From NCBI GenBank assembly GCA_045590935.1, contig JAZNSA010000132.1, forward strand, positions 1 to 11,376: a stretch of 11,376 nucleotides of DNA, read 5' to 3'. Positions 1 to 7,191 of this stretch are shown piece by piece. Position 1 is the first letter of the stretch. Each line of letters opens with the position of its first letter. The position numbers and the translations under genes were made by a program. This DNA is from CAKSHP01 sp045590935. GTDB taxonomy: Bacteria > Bacillota > Clostridia > UBA1381 > UMGS1253. Below the pieces are notes generated by a model. That model did not search any database and was not told the origin of the DNA. It saw only the letters and a list, made by a program, of their open reading frames with translations.

Positions 1-43
1 GAAAAATTTTTTATAACAATAAAATAAGAAATGGAGAAAACTA

Positions 44-298
44 ATGAGCGAATTGATAAGCAAGGTTAAAAATTTTTTTCAAAGGTATGAGAAAGATGCT
101 TTTGATGAAACAGAAATTGAAAAGAATGAAATAATAAGCGATTTGAAATCTGCAAAAGACGAGCTTGACACCGCAATTTCAAATTTTTCTTTTGCAACCG
201 ACCCTAAGCTTATCGAGGTCTATTCGTATCAGATAAAGGCGGCGCAGGTTAAATATAATTATCATCTCACACGCGCAAAGGGATTAAAGCAAATTTAA
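44..298 (+). CDS. yaaL: DUF2508 (YaaL-family) protein
   Basis: An 84-residue, highly charged, mainly helical protein with no signal peptide or membrane segment. The C-terminal part, with YSYQIKAAQVKYNYHLTRAK at about residues 60-79, resembles the conserved end of the DUF2508/YaaL family, small cytosolic proteins of Firmicutes with no established biochemical function. The length suits the family. The ATG at 44 has a GGAG ribosome binding site at 33-36, seven bases upstream. In Bacillus and many clostridia this gene follows recR and precedes bofA. Only 43 bases precede it here, so recR cannot be checked. No bofA-like frame follows: the next 160 bases are AT-rich and apparently non-coding. The family call is by eye; the coding call is secure. 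Confidence 0.8.
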   Translation: MSELISKVKNFFQRYEKDAFDETEIEKNEIISDLKSAKDELDTAISNFSFATDPKLIEVYSYQIKAAQVKYNYHLTRAKGLKQI

Positions 299-414
299 TA
301 TTATTAATTAACGGTTCTCTGTGTACAAATAAGCTTCAAAATTAGCTTTAGCTATAAATCCTTAATTATAAATTAATTTTTATACTCTCATAAAAGCAAA
401 ATTAGATAAAGCCG

Positions 415-444
415 AAAAAATAGCAGCAGCAAAATTGCCACTGC
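415..444 (-). terminator. Putative rho-independent terminator after the 55-residue ORF
   Basis: On the minus strand the bases at 444 down to 423 can form GCAG..GCAA / TTGC..CTGC with a two-base internal mismatch. Six T residues follow (complement of 415-420). It lies about 20 bases after the stop codon of the small minus-strand ORF, as expected for its terminator. The stem is imperfect, so the call is moderate. Confidence 0.5.
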
Positions 445-466
445 CATTTTCATATATAACTTCTCT

Positions 467-634
467 TCAAATAAGATTTTGATTTATTTCTTTGTAAGCT
501 CTGTACTCTTTTCTTAAAACCTTACGCTCAAATCTTTTTATCAAATCAGAATTTTGAGAAACGCTAAGCTCATTAATTCCCTTTGAGAAAAGAATGTTTC
601 CGATTTCCTCGCTTTTATCACCAATTTTTTTCAT
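467..634 (-). CDS. Small basic hypothetical protein (55 aa)
   Basis: A 55-codon frame on the minus strand runs from ATG at 634 to TGA at 467. It begins MKKIGDKSEEIGNILFSKGI and ends with a lysine/arginine-rich segment (RFERKVLRKEYRAYKEINQ). It looks helical, has no hydrophobic segment, and matches no family I recognise. A GGGG ribosome binding site lies about nine bases before the ATG, and a plausible terminator follows the stop. Against it: the ORF is short, no convincing promoter is visible, and the strong hairpin at 651-687 sits directly upstream of its ribosome binding site. It may be expressed by read-through from the glycoside hydrolase gene, or be spurious. Confidence 0.4.
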   Translation of the reverse strand: MKKIGDKSEEIGNILFSKGINELSVSQNSDLIKRFERKVLRKEYRAYKEINQNLI

Positions 635-650
635 ATATAAATCCCCATAA

Positions 651-687
651 AAAAATAATATTGCCCTTTAAAGACAATATTATTTTT
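651..687 (-). terminator. Terminator hairpin after the glycoside hydrolase gene
   Basis: A perfect 13-bp inverted repeat (AAAAATAATATTG at 651-663, complement at 675-687) with an 11-base loop. On the minus strand the 3' arm ends in a T run, giving an AT-rich terminator about 100 bases after the hydrolase stop at 786. The plus strand also has T-rich sequence after it, so it could act in both directions. The stem has little GC, so strength is uncertain. Confidence 0.6.
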
Positions 688-785
688 TTCTTTTTTTTAA
701 TTTTTATTCATTTTTCGTCCGTCTCTTTTTTATGTCTAAAAAATCGCATTCCCGTTAAAGCCTTCTCATCTGCATATAAGCAATT

Positions 786-1997
786 TTATTTAATAATTCC
801 TCTGTTTATCTTAACTTTTAAAATTCTTATAACACTCTCGTTGATTTGCTTTTCATCTATTTCATTTCCAACCGCAGCTTTAATAGCTTCAAACGCTTGT
901 TCAAACTCATTCGGCAAGAAAATCATATCATTTCCCGCTTTAACTGCCCCAACGGCACTCTTTGCAGAAGAATAATTTGCGCTAATCGAAATGGCATCCA
1001 TAGCGTCCGTTATCGCAATCCCGTCAAATCCCAGCTCGTCTTTAAGAAAATCCATAACTACTTTTTCAGAAAGCGAGCAATTAGTCTTATTGCCAATAAG
1101 ATTAGGTGCATAGCTATGTCCCGTCATAACAAAATCGCATCCGCCTTCAATAGCCGCTTTGAAAACCTCTATATCTTCCTTCAAAAGCTCGTCCTTGCTC
1201 TTTTCGTTTTCGCAATATTCATTATGCGCATCACCCAAAACAGAGCCCTCACCCGGAAAATGACTAACACACGCACTCACACCGTTATCCTGAAGCCCCG
1301 AAACAAAGCTTAAAACCATTTTTCCAACTAACGACGAATCTCCGCCAAAGCACCTTTCTTTTTCCGCACTAATGTCCGCAACAGGCGCAAAATTAACATT
1401 AAATCCCAATCTCTTAATTTCATTTGCAATAGTTTTCGCACTATTATAGCTTAGCGCTGTGTCCTTTGTTTTTCCAATTTCTGCCGCGCTTTTAATCTCA
1501 GTCATATTTAATGCATCAGAATTTCCAATTCCTCTTACGCTTCCGCCCTCGTCGATAACACCTATAAAAAGAGGAATTTTACTGTAGCTTTGAGTTTTTC
1601 CAATCATCTCTGCCATCTGGTTTTCATCAACAACATTATCCGCCGAATACAAAAGCCCTCCAATTGGATACTTTTCAATCGCTTTCCTTGTTGTATCGCC
1701 CGCCGTAACGCAAGTTCCAACTCCCGTTATTACCTCAGGTCGTATAAACATCATCTGGCATATTTTTTCGTCAAGAGTCATATTCTCAAGGATTTCATTT
1801 GCCCTCTTATCAATATCATTTTCTTCTTTTGAGCTCGAATCCAAAACATCCTGACCCTTATCGCTACCTACTGTTTTTGCTTCCTTTTGCTTAAATTCAA
1901 AGGGTTTTATCGGAATATAATTTGAAAAAAGTCCACCACATACAACCCCAAACACAAAAAATACAATTGCAACATATACCGCTAAGCCTTTATTCAC
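786..1997 (-). CDS. Membrane-anchored glycoside hydrolase family 3 (NagZ-like beta-N-acetylhexosaminidase)
   Basis: A 403-residue protein with an N-terminal hydrophobic anchor (residues 5-25), a polar linker to about residue 62, then a single GH3 catalytic barrel. Visible landmarks: LTLDEKICQMMF-type start of the fold (about 74-84), PIGGLLY (111-117), the DEGG loop (149-152), SHFPGEG (245-251) followed by DAH (256-258), and ITDAMD (329-334). In NagZ-type enzymes the Asp of the last motif is the nucleophile (Asp331 here) and the His of the D-x-H loop is the acid/base (His258). The likely role is release of terminal beta-N-acetylglucosamine from cell-wall fragments outside the membrane. The usual KHFPGHG motif is altered at Lys and the second His, so specificity may differ. 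The start is GTG, chosen because AGGGGG lies eight bases upstream. It is transcribed alone from a consensus promoter. Confidence 0.85.
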   Translation of the reverse strand: MNKGLAVYVAIVFFVFGVVCGGLFSNYIPIKPFEFKQKEAKTVGSDKGQDVLDSSSKEENDIDKRANEILENMTLDEKICQMMFIRPEVITGVGTCVTAGDTTRKAIEKYPIGGLLYSADNVVDENQMAEMIGKTQSYSKIPLFIGVIDEGGSVRGIGNSDALNMTEIKSAAEIGKTKDTALSYNSAKTIANEIKRLGFNVNFAPVADISAEKERCFGGDSSLVGKMVLSFVSGLQDNGVSACVSHFPGEGSVLGDAHNEYCENEKSKDELLKEDIEVFKAAIEGGCDFVMTGHSYAPNLIGNKTNCSLSEKVVMDFLKDELGFDGIAITDAMDAISISANYSSAKSAVGAVKAGNDMIFLPNEFEQAFEAIKAAVGNEIDEKQINESVIRILKVKINRGIIK

Positions 1998-2005
1998 AAT
2001 ATCAA

Positions 2006-2011
2006 CCCCCT
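2006..2011 (-). promoter_or_regulatory. Ribosome binding site fixing the GTG start of the GH3 gene
   Basis: AGGGGG on the minus strand lies eight bases before GTG at 1997. There is no upstream ATG in frame between the promoter and this GTG with a comparable site, so the non-ATG start is preferred. Confidence 0.65.
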
Positions 2012-2040
2012 AAGCCTTTATAATCAATATTTCCAAATCA

Positions 2041-2070
2041 ATTATACTATTTTTTGTAATATCTTGTCAA
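2041..2070 (-). promoter_or_regulatory. Sigma-A-type promoter of the GH3 gene
   Basis: On the minus strand TTGACA (2070-2065) and TATAAT (2046-2041) are separated by 18 bases, a full match to both consensus boxes. Predicted transcription start is near 2034, giving a leader of about 37 bases to the GTG. It lies after the ATP synthase terminator, so the hydrolase gene is an independent unit. Confidence 0.85.
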
Positions 2071-2105
2071 TAGCTTTTGATTTTTGTAACTATATTGTTT
2101 TTTTA

Positions 2106-2154
2106 CAAAAAGAAGCAAAGGCTTATCAAAAATCCTATGATTGCCTTTGCTTCT
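2106..2154 (-). terminator. Rho-independent terminator of the ATP synthase operon
   Basis: A perfect 12-bp inverted repeat (AGAAGCAAAGGC at 2111-2122, complement at 2143-2154) with a 20-base loop, followed on the minus strand by TTTTT and more T-rich sequence. It starts 19 bases after the atpC stop and ends the operon. Confidence 0.85.
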
Positions 2155-2172
2155 CAATATTTCATATATTTC

Positions 2173-2433
2173 TTATACCCACTTCGCACTTCCCGACATA
2201 AGCGTAACCTTGTTTTCGCCAACGCTTAAAAGTCCGCCATCCAGCTCTAATTCTTTTTCGCTTCCGTCTTCAAGCTCTACTTTGCACTTACAAGGCTTAA
2301 CCGAGGTTATAAACGGAATGTGATTTGCCATAACAGCAAGGTCGCCAGCCGCACCTCTCAGGGATATTTTCCCAATCTCTCCTTCAAACAAATTTCCGTC
2401 AGGCGTAGATATAATCAAACTGAGAGTTTTCAT
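2173..2433 (-). CDS. atpC: F1Fo ATP synthase epsilon subunit, short form without the C-terminal helices
   Basis: An 86-residue protein covering only the N-terminal beta-sandwich of the epsilon subunit: MKTLSLIISTPDGNLFEGE at the start, then GDLAVMANHIPFITSVKP (about 30-47) and the GGLLSVGENKVTLMSG strand region (66-81). This domain sits on the foot of the gamma stalk and contacts the c-ring. Typical bacterial epsilon subunits are about 130-140 residues because a two-helix C-terminal domain follows; here the stop comes right after the sandwich. No remnant of the helices lies downstream, since the operon terminator begins 19 bases later, so this looks like a natural short form and not a recent frameshift. 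The ATG overlaps the atpD stop by four bases (ATGA), implying translational coupling. Confidence 0.93.
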   Translation of the reverse strand: MKTLSLIISTPDGNLFEGEIGKISLRGAAGDLAVMANHIPFITSVKPCKCKVELEDGSEKELELDGGLLSVGENKVTLMSGSAKWV

Positions 2434-3830
2434 CCTTGCACCTTCTTTGCTTTTTCAACTGCCTCGTCAATCGTTCCGACAAACAAGAAAGCAGATTCAG
2501 GTAAATCATCGTGTTTTCCTTCAATAATTTCCTTAAATCCTCTGATTGTTTCAGAAAGAGGCACATACGTTCCCGGTATACCAATAAACTTTTCAGAAAC
2601 GTGGAACGGCTGCGACAAAAATCTCTGTATCTTTCTCGCTCTTTGAACAAGCAATTTATCCTCATCCGACAACTCATCCATACCCATAATAGCAATAATA
2701 TCCATTAGCTCCTGATATCTTTGAAGTATCCTTTGCACCTCACGCGCAACGCTGTAATGCTCCTCGCCTAAAATCTCGGCTGACAAAATTCTGCTGGTTG
2801 ACTCCAACGGGTCAACCGCAGGATATATACCCTGAGAAGCTATACTTCTCGACAATACAGTTGTTGCATCCAAGTGCGCAAATGTAGTCGCAGGAGCAGG
2901 GTCCGTAAGGTCATCAGCAGGCACATAAACAGCCTGAATTGACGTTATTGAGCCTTTTTGGGTTGATGTTATTCTCTCTTGAAGCATACCCATCTCATTA
3001 GCAAGCGTCGGCTGATATCCAACCGCAGACGGCATTCTTCCAAGCAACGCCGATACCTCCGAGCCTGCCTGAGTAAATCTGAAAATATTATCAATAAACA
3101 ATAATACGTCCTGTCCTTCTTCCTCTCGGAAATACTCTGCCATAGTCAATCCCGAAAGCCCAACTCTCATTCTTGCTCCCGGTGGCTCATTCATTTGCCC
3201 GTAAACAAGCGCCGTATTAGCCAAAACGCCCGACTCCGTCATTTCGTTATACAAATCGTTTCCTTCTCTTGTTCTTTCTCCAACGCCTGTAAAAACTGAC
3301 AATCCACCGTGCTCCTTGGCAACGTTGTTTATAAGCTCCATAATCAAAACTGTTTTACCAACGCCCGCTCCACCGAAAAGTCCTATTTTTCCGCCCTTTG
3401 AATACGGACAGATTAAATCTATAACCTTTATTCCCGTTTCAAGTATTTCTGTTGACGTTGCAAGCTCTGCATACTCAGGTGCAGGGCGATGTATAGTCCA
3501 TCTCTGCGCGTCCTCAGGTGCAGGGCGATTATCAACGGGATTTCCAAGCACATTAAAAATTCTTCCCAAGGTCTGCCTTCCTACAGGCACACTTATAGGC
3601 GCATTAGTATCGCTAACAACTGTGCCCCTTGTTAATCCGTCAGTTGACGACATGGCAATACAACGAACCGTATTATCTCCAATATGCTGTGCAACTTCAA
3701 CAACCAATGTCTTTTCACCATTTTGCATAGATAATGCATTATATATTGCAGGCAAATCGCCTTGCTCGAACTGCACGTCTACAACAGGTCCCATAACTTG
3801 CACAACAGTTCCTTTATTTGTACTTTTCAT
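2430..3830 (-). CDS. atpD: F1Fo ATP synthase beta subunit (catalytic)
   Basis: A 466-residue catalytic subunit of F1. It has the Walker A loop GGAGVGKT at about 153-160, the GVGERTREG segment with catalytic Glu185, ALVYGQMNEPPGARMRV (about 207-223), the Walker B segment VLLFIDNIFRF with Asp247, and a DELSDED lever motif at 385-391 in place of the common DELSEED. Length and motifs are normal. The frame is open 33 bases further upstream, but the chosen ATG at 3830 gives the family N-terminus (MKSTNKGTVVQVMGPVVDV) and has GGGGGTGA just upstream. The longer start would lie inside the end of atpG. The gap to atpG is 13 bases, and the stop overlaps the atpC start. Confidence 0.97.
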   Translation of the reverse strand: MKSTNKGTVVQVMGPVVDVQFEQGDLPAIYNALSMQNGEKTLVVEVAQHIGDNTVRCIAMSSTDGLTRGTVVSDTNAPISVPVGRQTLGRIFNVLGNPVDNRPAPEDAQRWTIHRPAPEYAELATSTEILETGIKVIDLICPYSKGGKIGLFGGAGVGKTVLIMELINNVAKEHGGLSVFTGVGERTREGNDLYNEMTESGVLANTALVYGQMNEPPGARMRVGLSGLTMAEYFREEEGQDVLLFIDNIFRFTQAGSEVSALLGRMPSAVGYQPTLANEMGMLQERITSTQKGSITSIQAVYVPADDLTDPAPATTFAHLDATTVLSRSIASQGIYPAVDPLESTSRILSAEILGEEHYSVAREVQRILQRYQELMDIIAIMGMDELSDEDKLLVQRARKIQRFLSQPFHVSEKFIGIPGTYVPLSETIRGFKEIIEGKHDDLPESAFLFVGTIDEAVEKAKKVQG

Positions 3831-3843
3831 TATTTCACCCCCG

Positions 3844-4647
3844 TTATATGCCGCTACCGGCAACTATTTCTGTAATTTCTTGAGTAATTGCTCCTTGTCT
3901 TGCAGTATTATATTCATGCTGCAAGGAATCTATCATCTGCTCGGCATTTTTCTTCGCCGAATCCATTGCGAACCTTCTCGCAACAACCTCGCAAAGGAAG
4001 CTTTCCCTTGCGGCGAAAATAAGCTTTGCTATAATATATTCTTCCAAAACATTTTCTAAAACTGTTTTTTCATCCGGCTCGTAAATTACGCAAGCCCTGC
4101 TCTTTTTCGTTCCTTCTTCAAGTGGCAACAAAGAGCTCTCTTTAGCAGTTTGAGTCATCATTGATTCATAGCTCGTAGAAATCAACTTAACAGCCTTATA
4201 TTTTCCGCTTTGGAAGCCTTCGCATATCTGCCTTGCCATTTTTGAAGCATCATCATAGTTAAATTTTTCAACTTGAATAAGCTCTTTTCCAAATCTCTCA
4301 CAAGCTCTTTTTCCTATTGCAAAAACGTCAGCATCCTTGTAGCTGCCGGAAAGCTTAAATATATTGGAATTATACCCGCCTGCTAAGCCACGGTCTCCCG
4401 CAACAACAATAACACACAAGTCCCCTTCCTCGCGCTTCTGCATATATACGCTTTTTTTACATTCTGATGCTTGTGTCAAAATGTCAATCGTTCCTTCAAT
4501 AGCCGAGGCATACTGTTTACTTTTGCTCATGGCTTTTGATGCACCTCTGATTTTAGCAGATGCAACAAGCCCCATTGCCTTTGTCAGATGCAATGTTGAA
4601 TCGATACTTTTAATTCTGTTTTTTAATTGCTTAATATCTTTTCCCAA
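3844..4647 (-). CDS. atpG: F1Fo ATP synthase gamma subunit (central stalk)
   Basis: A 267-residue rotor shaft subunit, slightly shorter than the usual 280-290. The N-terminal helix carries KQLKNRIKSIDSTLHLTKAM and VASAKIRGA, and the C-terminal helix carries MDSAKKNAEQMIDSLQHEYN followed by ARQGAITQEITEI; these two form the coiled coil inside the alpha3beta3 head. The middle contains VVAGDRGLAGGYN (about 80-92), typical of the Rossmann-like domain. The start is read as TTG at 4647 because AAGGAG (4656-4661) lies eight bases upstream. The only nearby ATG is followed at once by TAA. The ribosome binding site lies inside the end of atpA, five bases after which the gene begins. Confidence 0.95.
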   Translation of the reverse strand: MGKDIKQLKNRIKSIDSTLHLTKAMGLVASAKIRGASKAMSKSKQYASAIEGTIDILTQASECKKSVYMQKREEGDLCVIVVAGDRGLAGGYNSNIFKLSGSYKDADVFAIGKRACERFGKELIQVEKFNYDDASKMARQICEGFQSGKYKAVKLISTSYESMMTQTAKESSLLPLEEGTKKSRACVIYEPDEKTVLENVLEEYIIAKLIFAARESFLCEVVARRFAMDSAKKNAEQMIDSLQHEYNTARQGAITQEITEIVAGSGI

Positions 4648-4652
4648 TTACA

Positions 4653-6146
4653 TCACTCCTTCATCTCTTGAAGGGCTTTTTTAAGAAGATTAACATCTTC
4701 ATCATCGTAATAATTTTCCTCAAATCTCACCAAAAGAGCCTCATACTTATTCTCTAACTTATCAAATAATTTTTGCTCATACTCAGCAACTTTTTGGACA
4801 GCAACATCGTTTAAATATCCGTTTATTACTGCATACACTATTGCAACCTGACATCCTACCCTTATAGGCGCATTTCTCTTTTGCTTTAATACTTCAACAA
4901 TTCTCTCTCCAAGCGCAAGCCTTGCTTTAGTATCGGAATCAAGGTCGCTTCCAAACTGCGCAAACGACCGAAGCTCTCGGTACTGCGAATACAAAAGCTT
5001 TAATTCGCCCGAAACCTTCTTCATCGCCTTAAGCTGAGCAGCTCCTCCAACACGGCTGACAGATATACCCGGATTTATCGCAGGCATTACGCCCGCATGG
5101 AAAAGCTCAGTTTCCAAGAAAATTTGTCCATCAGTAATTGAAATTACGTTAGTCGGAATATAAGCAGATACATCGCCCGCCTGCGTTTCAATAATCGGAA
5201 GTGCCGTAATTGAGCCTCCGCCATACTCAGGTGCAACGCAAGCCGCCCTTTCCAATAATCTTGAATGCAAATAAAATACGTCGCCGGGGTATGCCTCTCG
5301 TCCTGGCGGTCTTCTTATAAGTAATGAAAGAGCACGATACGCAACGGCGTGCTTTGTTAAATCATCATAAATTATCAAAACATCCTTGCCCTGCTCTCTG
5401 AAATATTCCGCAATTGCACATCCCGAATACGGTGCAACATACTGAAGGGGAGCAGACTCAGAAGCCGATGCAGAAACTATAATGGTATACTCCATAGCAC
5501 CCGCTTTTTCAAGCTCATTTGCAAGCTGAACAACAGCAGTGTTTTTCTGACCTATAGCAACATAAATACATATAACGTCAGTATTTTTTTGATTAATTAT
5601 AGTATCAATCGCAATTTCAGTTTTACCCGTTTGCCTGTCGCCTATTATAAGCTCTCTTTGTCCTCTTCCAATAGGTATCATACTATCAATAGCCTTTATA
5701 CCTGTCTGCAACGGAACGGAAACGCTCTTTCTTTCAATAATACCGGGGGCTTCCGACTCAATCGGTCTTGTCGCTGTTGTTGTAATCGGACCTTTGCCGT
5801 CTATCGGGTTACCAAGCGCACCAACAACTCTTCCCAAAAGCGCCTCACCAACAGGAACAGAAACAACCTTTCCCGTACGGCGCACTGTTGTGCCCTCACA
5901 AATACTGCTGCTATCCGATAAAACAGCAACAGAAACAGTATCATTTTCCAAGTTCTGAGCCATACCCAAGCTGCCGTCTTCAAACTCCAGAAGCTCGCTT
6001 GCCATACATGATTTTAAGCCATACACCCTTGCAATTCCATCTCCAACAAGGATAACCGTTCCCGACTCCTGCATTTCTACACGGGTTTTATAATTTTTTA
6101 TTTGTTCTTTAATAATACTGCTTATTTCCTCAGGTCTTGTGTTCAT
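4653..6146 (-). CDS. atpA: F1Fo ATP synthase alpha subunit
   Basis: A 497-residue non-catalytic nucleotide-binding subunit of the F1 head. The N-terminal beta-barrel (about 25-95) includes VILVGDGIARVYGL. The nucleotide domain has Walker A GDRQTGKT at 169-176 and VLIIYDDLTKHAVAYR (256-271). The segment ISVSRVGG holds the arginine finger Arg365 that reaches the catalytic site on beta. The C-terminal helical bundle runs from about 375. Length and motifs are those of a functional protein. The ATG at 6146 overlaps the atpH stop by four bases (ATGA), so translation is probably coupled. Confidence 0.97.
   Translation of the reverse strand: MNTRPEEISSIIKEQIKNYKTRVEMQESGTVILVGDGIARVYGLKSCMASELLEFEDGSLGMAQNLENDTVSVAVLSDSSSICEGTTVRRTGKVVSVPVGEALLGRVVGALGNPIDGKGPITTTATRPIESEAPGIIERKSVSVPLQTGIKAIDSMIPIGRGQRELIIGDRQTGKTEIAIDTIINQKNTDVICIYVAIGQKNTAVVQLANELEKAGAMEYTIIVSASASESAPLQYVAPYSGCAIAEYFREQGKDVLIIYDDLTKHAVAYRALSLLIRRPPGREAYPGDVFYLHSRLLERAACVAPEYGGGSITALPIIETQAGDVSAYIPTNVISITDGQIFLETELFHAGVMPAINPGISVSRVGGAAQLKAMKKVSGELKLLYSQYRELRSFAQFGSDLDSDTKARLALGERIVEVLKQKRNAPIRVGCQVAIVYAVINGYLNDVAVQKVAEYEQKLFDKLENKYEALLVRFEENYYDDEDVNLLKKALQEMKE
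4656..4661 (-). promoter_or_regulatory. Ribosome binding site fixing the TTG start of atpG
   Basis: A perfect AAGGAG on the minus strand, eight bases before TTG at 4647 and within the last codons of atpA. The intervening ATG is followed directly by TAA (ATGTAA), so it cannot encode a product. TTG is the only start in this frame that fits both the spacing and the family N-terminus. Confidence 0.75.
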
Positions 6147-6673
6147 TTGCTTATCACATCCTTTATATCCTTAAGATAGCGCCTGATACTTGCATCAATA
6201 ATATTGCCATCCAATTCAATAATCAAGCCGCCGCCGATTGAACTGTCAATTTCAAAATTCATATTAACATTCTTTCCGCTAATCTTTTCAAGCTTCTTTT
6301 GAAGTGCTTCTTTTTCCGTTTCACTAAGCTCAACAACACTTTTTACTTTCGCATTTGAAACGTTTTTCATGCCATCGAAAAGATTATTGTATTCTAAAAT
6401 ACACTCAAAAATGCTTTCTATATGATTTTTTTCGCACAATAGCTTTAAAAAATATAAAACATACTCAGGTAAAACATTTGAAAATGCGGCATCAATAGCG
6501 TCAAGCCTCTCATCAATCGGAATACTTGGCGAAGCAAGAAAATCAATATATTCGATTTGATTTTTAAACTCTTTTTCTACAATTTCCAAAGCCTTTTTAT
6601 ATTCAGCTTCTCTCTTTTCTTCGCAAGCCAACATAAATAAAGCCGCCGCATATTCCCTACTTATCTGCGTCAT
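6143..6673 (-). CDS. atpH: F1Fo ATP synthase delta subunit (OSCP homologue)
   Basis: A 176-residue peripheral stalk subunit that ties the top of F1 to the b subunits. The N-terminus MTQISREYAAALFMLA is the usual start of the delta helical bundle. The C-terminal part has DSSIGGGLIIELDGNIIDAS then IRRYLKDI, the most conserved stretch of the family. The frame is open upstream with TTG, GTG and ATG codons at 6685, 6682 and 6679. I chose ATG at 6673 because it gives the family N-terminus and has GGTGA five bases before it; ATG at 6679 is nearly as good. The start lies inside atpF (17-base overlap) and the end overlaps the atpA start. Confidence 0.92.
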   Translation of the reverse strand: MTQISREYAAALFMLACEEKREAEYKKALEIVEKEFKNQIEYIDFLASPSIPIDERLDAIDAAFSNVLPEYVLYFLKLLCEKNHIESIFECILEYNNLFDGMKNVSNAKVKSVVELSETEKEALQKKLEKISGKNVNMNFEIDSSIGGGLIIELDGNIIDASIRRYLKDIKDVISK

Positions 6674-7172
6674 TATCATCACCAAGTTTCTCTATACAAG
6701 AATCTATCAAATTTTGATGGTCCGAAACATTAATCTCTCTGTTTATCAGTTTTCCTGCCAAAGCAGCAGATACAACTACTATTTCTTGTTTTATTCCCTC
6801 TTCTGCTTTCTTTAGCTCAAGCTCAGCTCGATTTTCAGCCTGACGAACAATTCCGTCTGCCTTTTCCTTAGCCTCAGCAACAATCTTATCGCCACGCCAT
6901 TTAGCCGCATCTGTAGCCTCTTTTATTATACCTTCTGCATCTTCCTTTGCAGTTTGCATTTTCTCGCTCCATGTGCGCTTATAGCTATCGGCTTCAAGCT
7001 TTGCTTTTTCTGCGCTATCATACCGCTCGCTAAGCTCATCTTGCCTTTTTTTAAGCATATTATTAACAGGCCCTACAAGAAACTTCCTTATAATAAGAAA
7101 CAGAATCACAAGATTTAACAAAGAAATCAATATTTGCCAAAAATTAATAGATATTACATCTAACGATTGCAT
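6657..7172 (-). CDS. atpF: F1Fo ATP synthase b subunit (peripheral stalk)
   Basis: A 171-residue protein with one membrane helix (about residues 9-29, LISLLNLVILFLIIRKFL region) followed by the VGPVNNMLKKRQ turn and a long charged, alanine-rich helix that forms the dimeric stator. The C-terminal portion (AALAGKLINREI) is the delta-binding region. There is only one b-type gene, so the stator is probably a b homodimer. ATG at 7172 has GGAGTGGAG upstream. The gap to atpE is 19 bases, and the end overlaps atpH. Confidence 0.95.
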   Translation of the reverse strand: MQSLDVISINFWQILISLLNLVILFLIIRKFLVGPVNNMLKKRQDELSERYDSAEKAKLEADSYKRTWSEKMQTAKEDAEGIIKEATDAAKWRGDKIVAEAKEKADGIVRQAENRAELELKKAEEGIKQEIVVVSAALAGKLINREINVSDHQNLIDSCIEKLGDDNDADK

Positions 7173-7191
7173 AATTTCTCCACTCCAACTC

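Noticed and set aside
583..975. Open frame of 130 codons on the plus strand
   Set aside because: It starts inside the region antisense to the 55-residue ORF and ends inside the GH3 gene on the other strand. Its product is low-complexity (Phe/Ile/Ser) with no family signal and no ribosome binding site.
1930..1945. Cys20 of the GH3 protein as a lipobox cysteine
   Set aside because: The preceding residues are Gly-Val-Val, lacking the small residue at -1 and the Leu-type pattern of a lipobox. An uncleaved membrane anchor is more likely.
3316..4059. Open frame of 247 codons on the plus strand
   Set aside because: It lies wholly antisense to atpD and atpG, whose protein motifs are unmistakable. 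Its length is a by-product of codon bias in the real genes.
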